Shown: positions 23,081 through 23,187 of the stretch, piece by piece
How the letters are laid out: each line of letters opens with the position of its first letter
Position numbering within the stretch: the stretch's first letter is position 1
NCBI GenBank assembly: GCA_964394085.1
Contig: CAYMWF010000075.1
Coordinates: 1-23,187, forward strand
Origin: CAYMWF01 sp964394085 [NCBI: uncultured Gemmatimonadota bacterium]
GTDB taxonomy: Bacteria > GCA-2686955 > CAYMWF01
Reading direction: 5' to 3'
Length of the DNA: 23,187 nt
Made by a program: the position numbers and the translations under genes
Notes under the pieces: model-generated
Told to the model about the DNA's origin: nothing
Databases searched by the model: none
Seen by the model: only the letters and a program-made list of their open reading frames with translations

Positions 23081-23187
23081 TCATCCGGAGACCTCGAGTT
23101 CGATATTACTGAACTCGATCGGGTCGTTCAGAAGATCGTTCACCAGGTAAAGATGAATGAAGTAGTAGCCCGGTTCCAGAGCCGGGG
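23081..23187 (-). CDS. C-terminus of an unidentified protein (5' part outside the window)
   Basis: An open minus-strand frame enters from the right edge and ends at TGA (23081-23083), giving at least 34 residues that include LEPGYYFIHLYLVND and end IELEVSG. The alternation of hydrophobic and polar residues suggests the last strands of a beta-sandwich domain, perhaps of a secreted protein. I do not recognise the family. The ffh-side intergenic region and the repeat hairpin follow it. Confidence 0.55.
   Translation of the reverse strand, partial: PALEPGYYFIHLYLVNDLLNDPIEFSNIELEVSG

Noticed and set aside
1-23187. CRISPR array, tRNA or rRNA genes, insertion sequence with transposase
   Set aside because: I found no regularly spaced direct repeats, no tRNA cloverleaf or rRNA segments, and no transposase or integrase motifs in any frame.

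Overview
The window looks like chromosomal DNA of an uncultured, probably diderm bacterium of moderate-to-high GC. Two predicted proteins carry lipoprotein-like signals, and the order ffh-rpsP-khpA-rimM-trmD-rplS-rnhB-yraN is a standard bacterial translation/SRP operon. I cannot name the phylum from this sequence; an FCB-type lineage such as Krumholzibacteriota is only a guess.

Layout. (1) 1-948 has no convincing gene. It holds an AT-rich tract (1-290) and a roughly 270 bp imperfect inverted repeat (496-762), one arm of which recurs at the other end of the window (22801-22844). (2) 949-1944 (+) encodes a thioredoxin-fold protein with a CPHC site fused to HEAT-like repeats. (3) 1992-11072 (-) is a six-gene cluster, probably one operon read right to left: a cytoplasmic alkaline-phosphatase-superfamily enzyme, a degenerate APS-kinase-like P-loop protein, an exported lipoprotein AP-superfamily enzyme, another cytoplasmic AP enzyme, a flippase-like membrane protein (LPG synthase TM family), and a membrane-anchored sulfatase-fold enzyme. 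(4) 11304-14058 (+), divergent from it, encodes a radical SAM protein and a membrane-bound family 2 glycosyltransferase. (5) 14059-14400 is intergenic and holds a candidate structured RNA ending in a good intrinsic terminator. (6) 14401-14766 (-) is a MazG/dCTPase-like pyrophosphohydrolase, divergent from a second exported sulfatase-fold enzyme (14858-16420, +). (7) 16446-22651 (-) is the ffh/ribosomal operon, which ends in a phytoene-dehydrogenase-like FAD oxidoreductase. (8) 22652-23080 is intergenic with a probable ffh promoter and the repeat hairpin; 23081-23187 is the C-terminus of a further minus-strand gene.

The most unusual signal is a shared C-terminal tail, an often acidic stretch followed by (R/Q/S)L(R/K)(A/G)LGY(V/I)(Q/E) at the extreme C-terminus. 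It occurs on four proteins of the window: two exported sulfatase-fold enzymes, one cytoplasmic AP enzyme and the unrelated P-loop APS-kinase-like protein. Together with a Thr in place of the formylglycine Cys/Ser in both 'sulfatases', a kinase with a broken Walker A motif, a flippase-like protein and a glycosyltransferase, this suggests an undescribed envelope lipid or glycan headgroup-processing system. That function is inference, not something the sequence proves.
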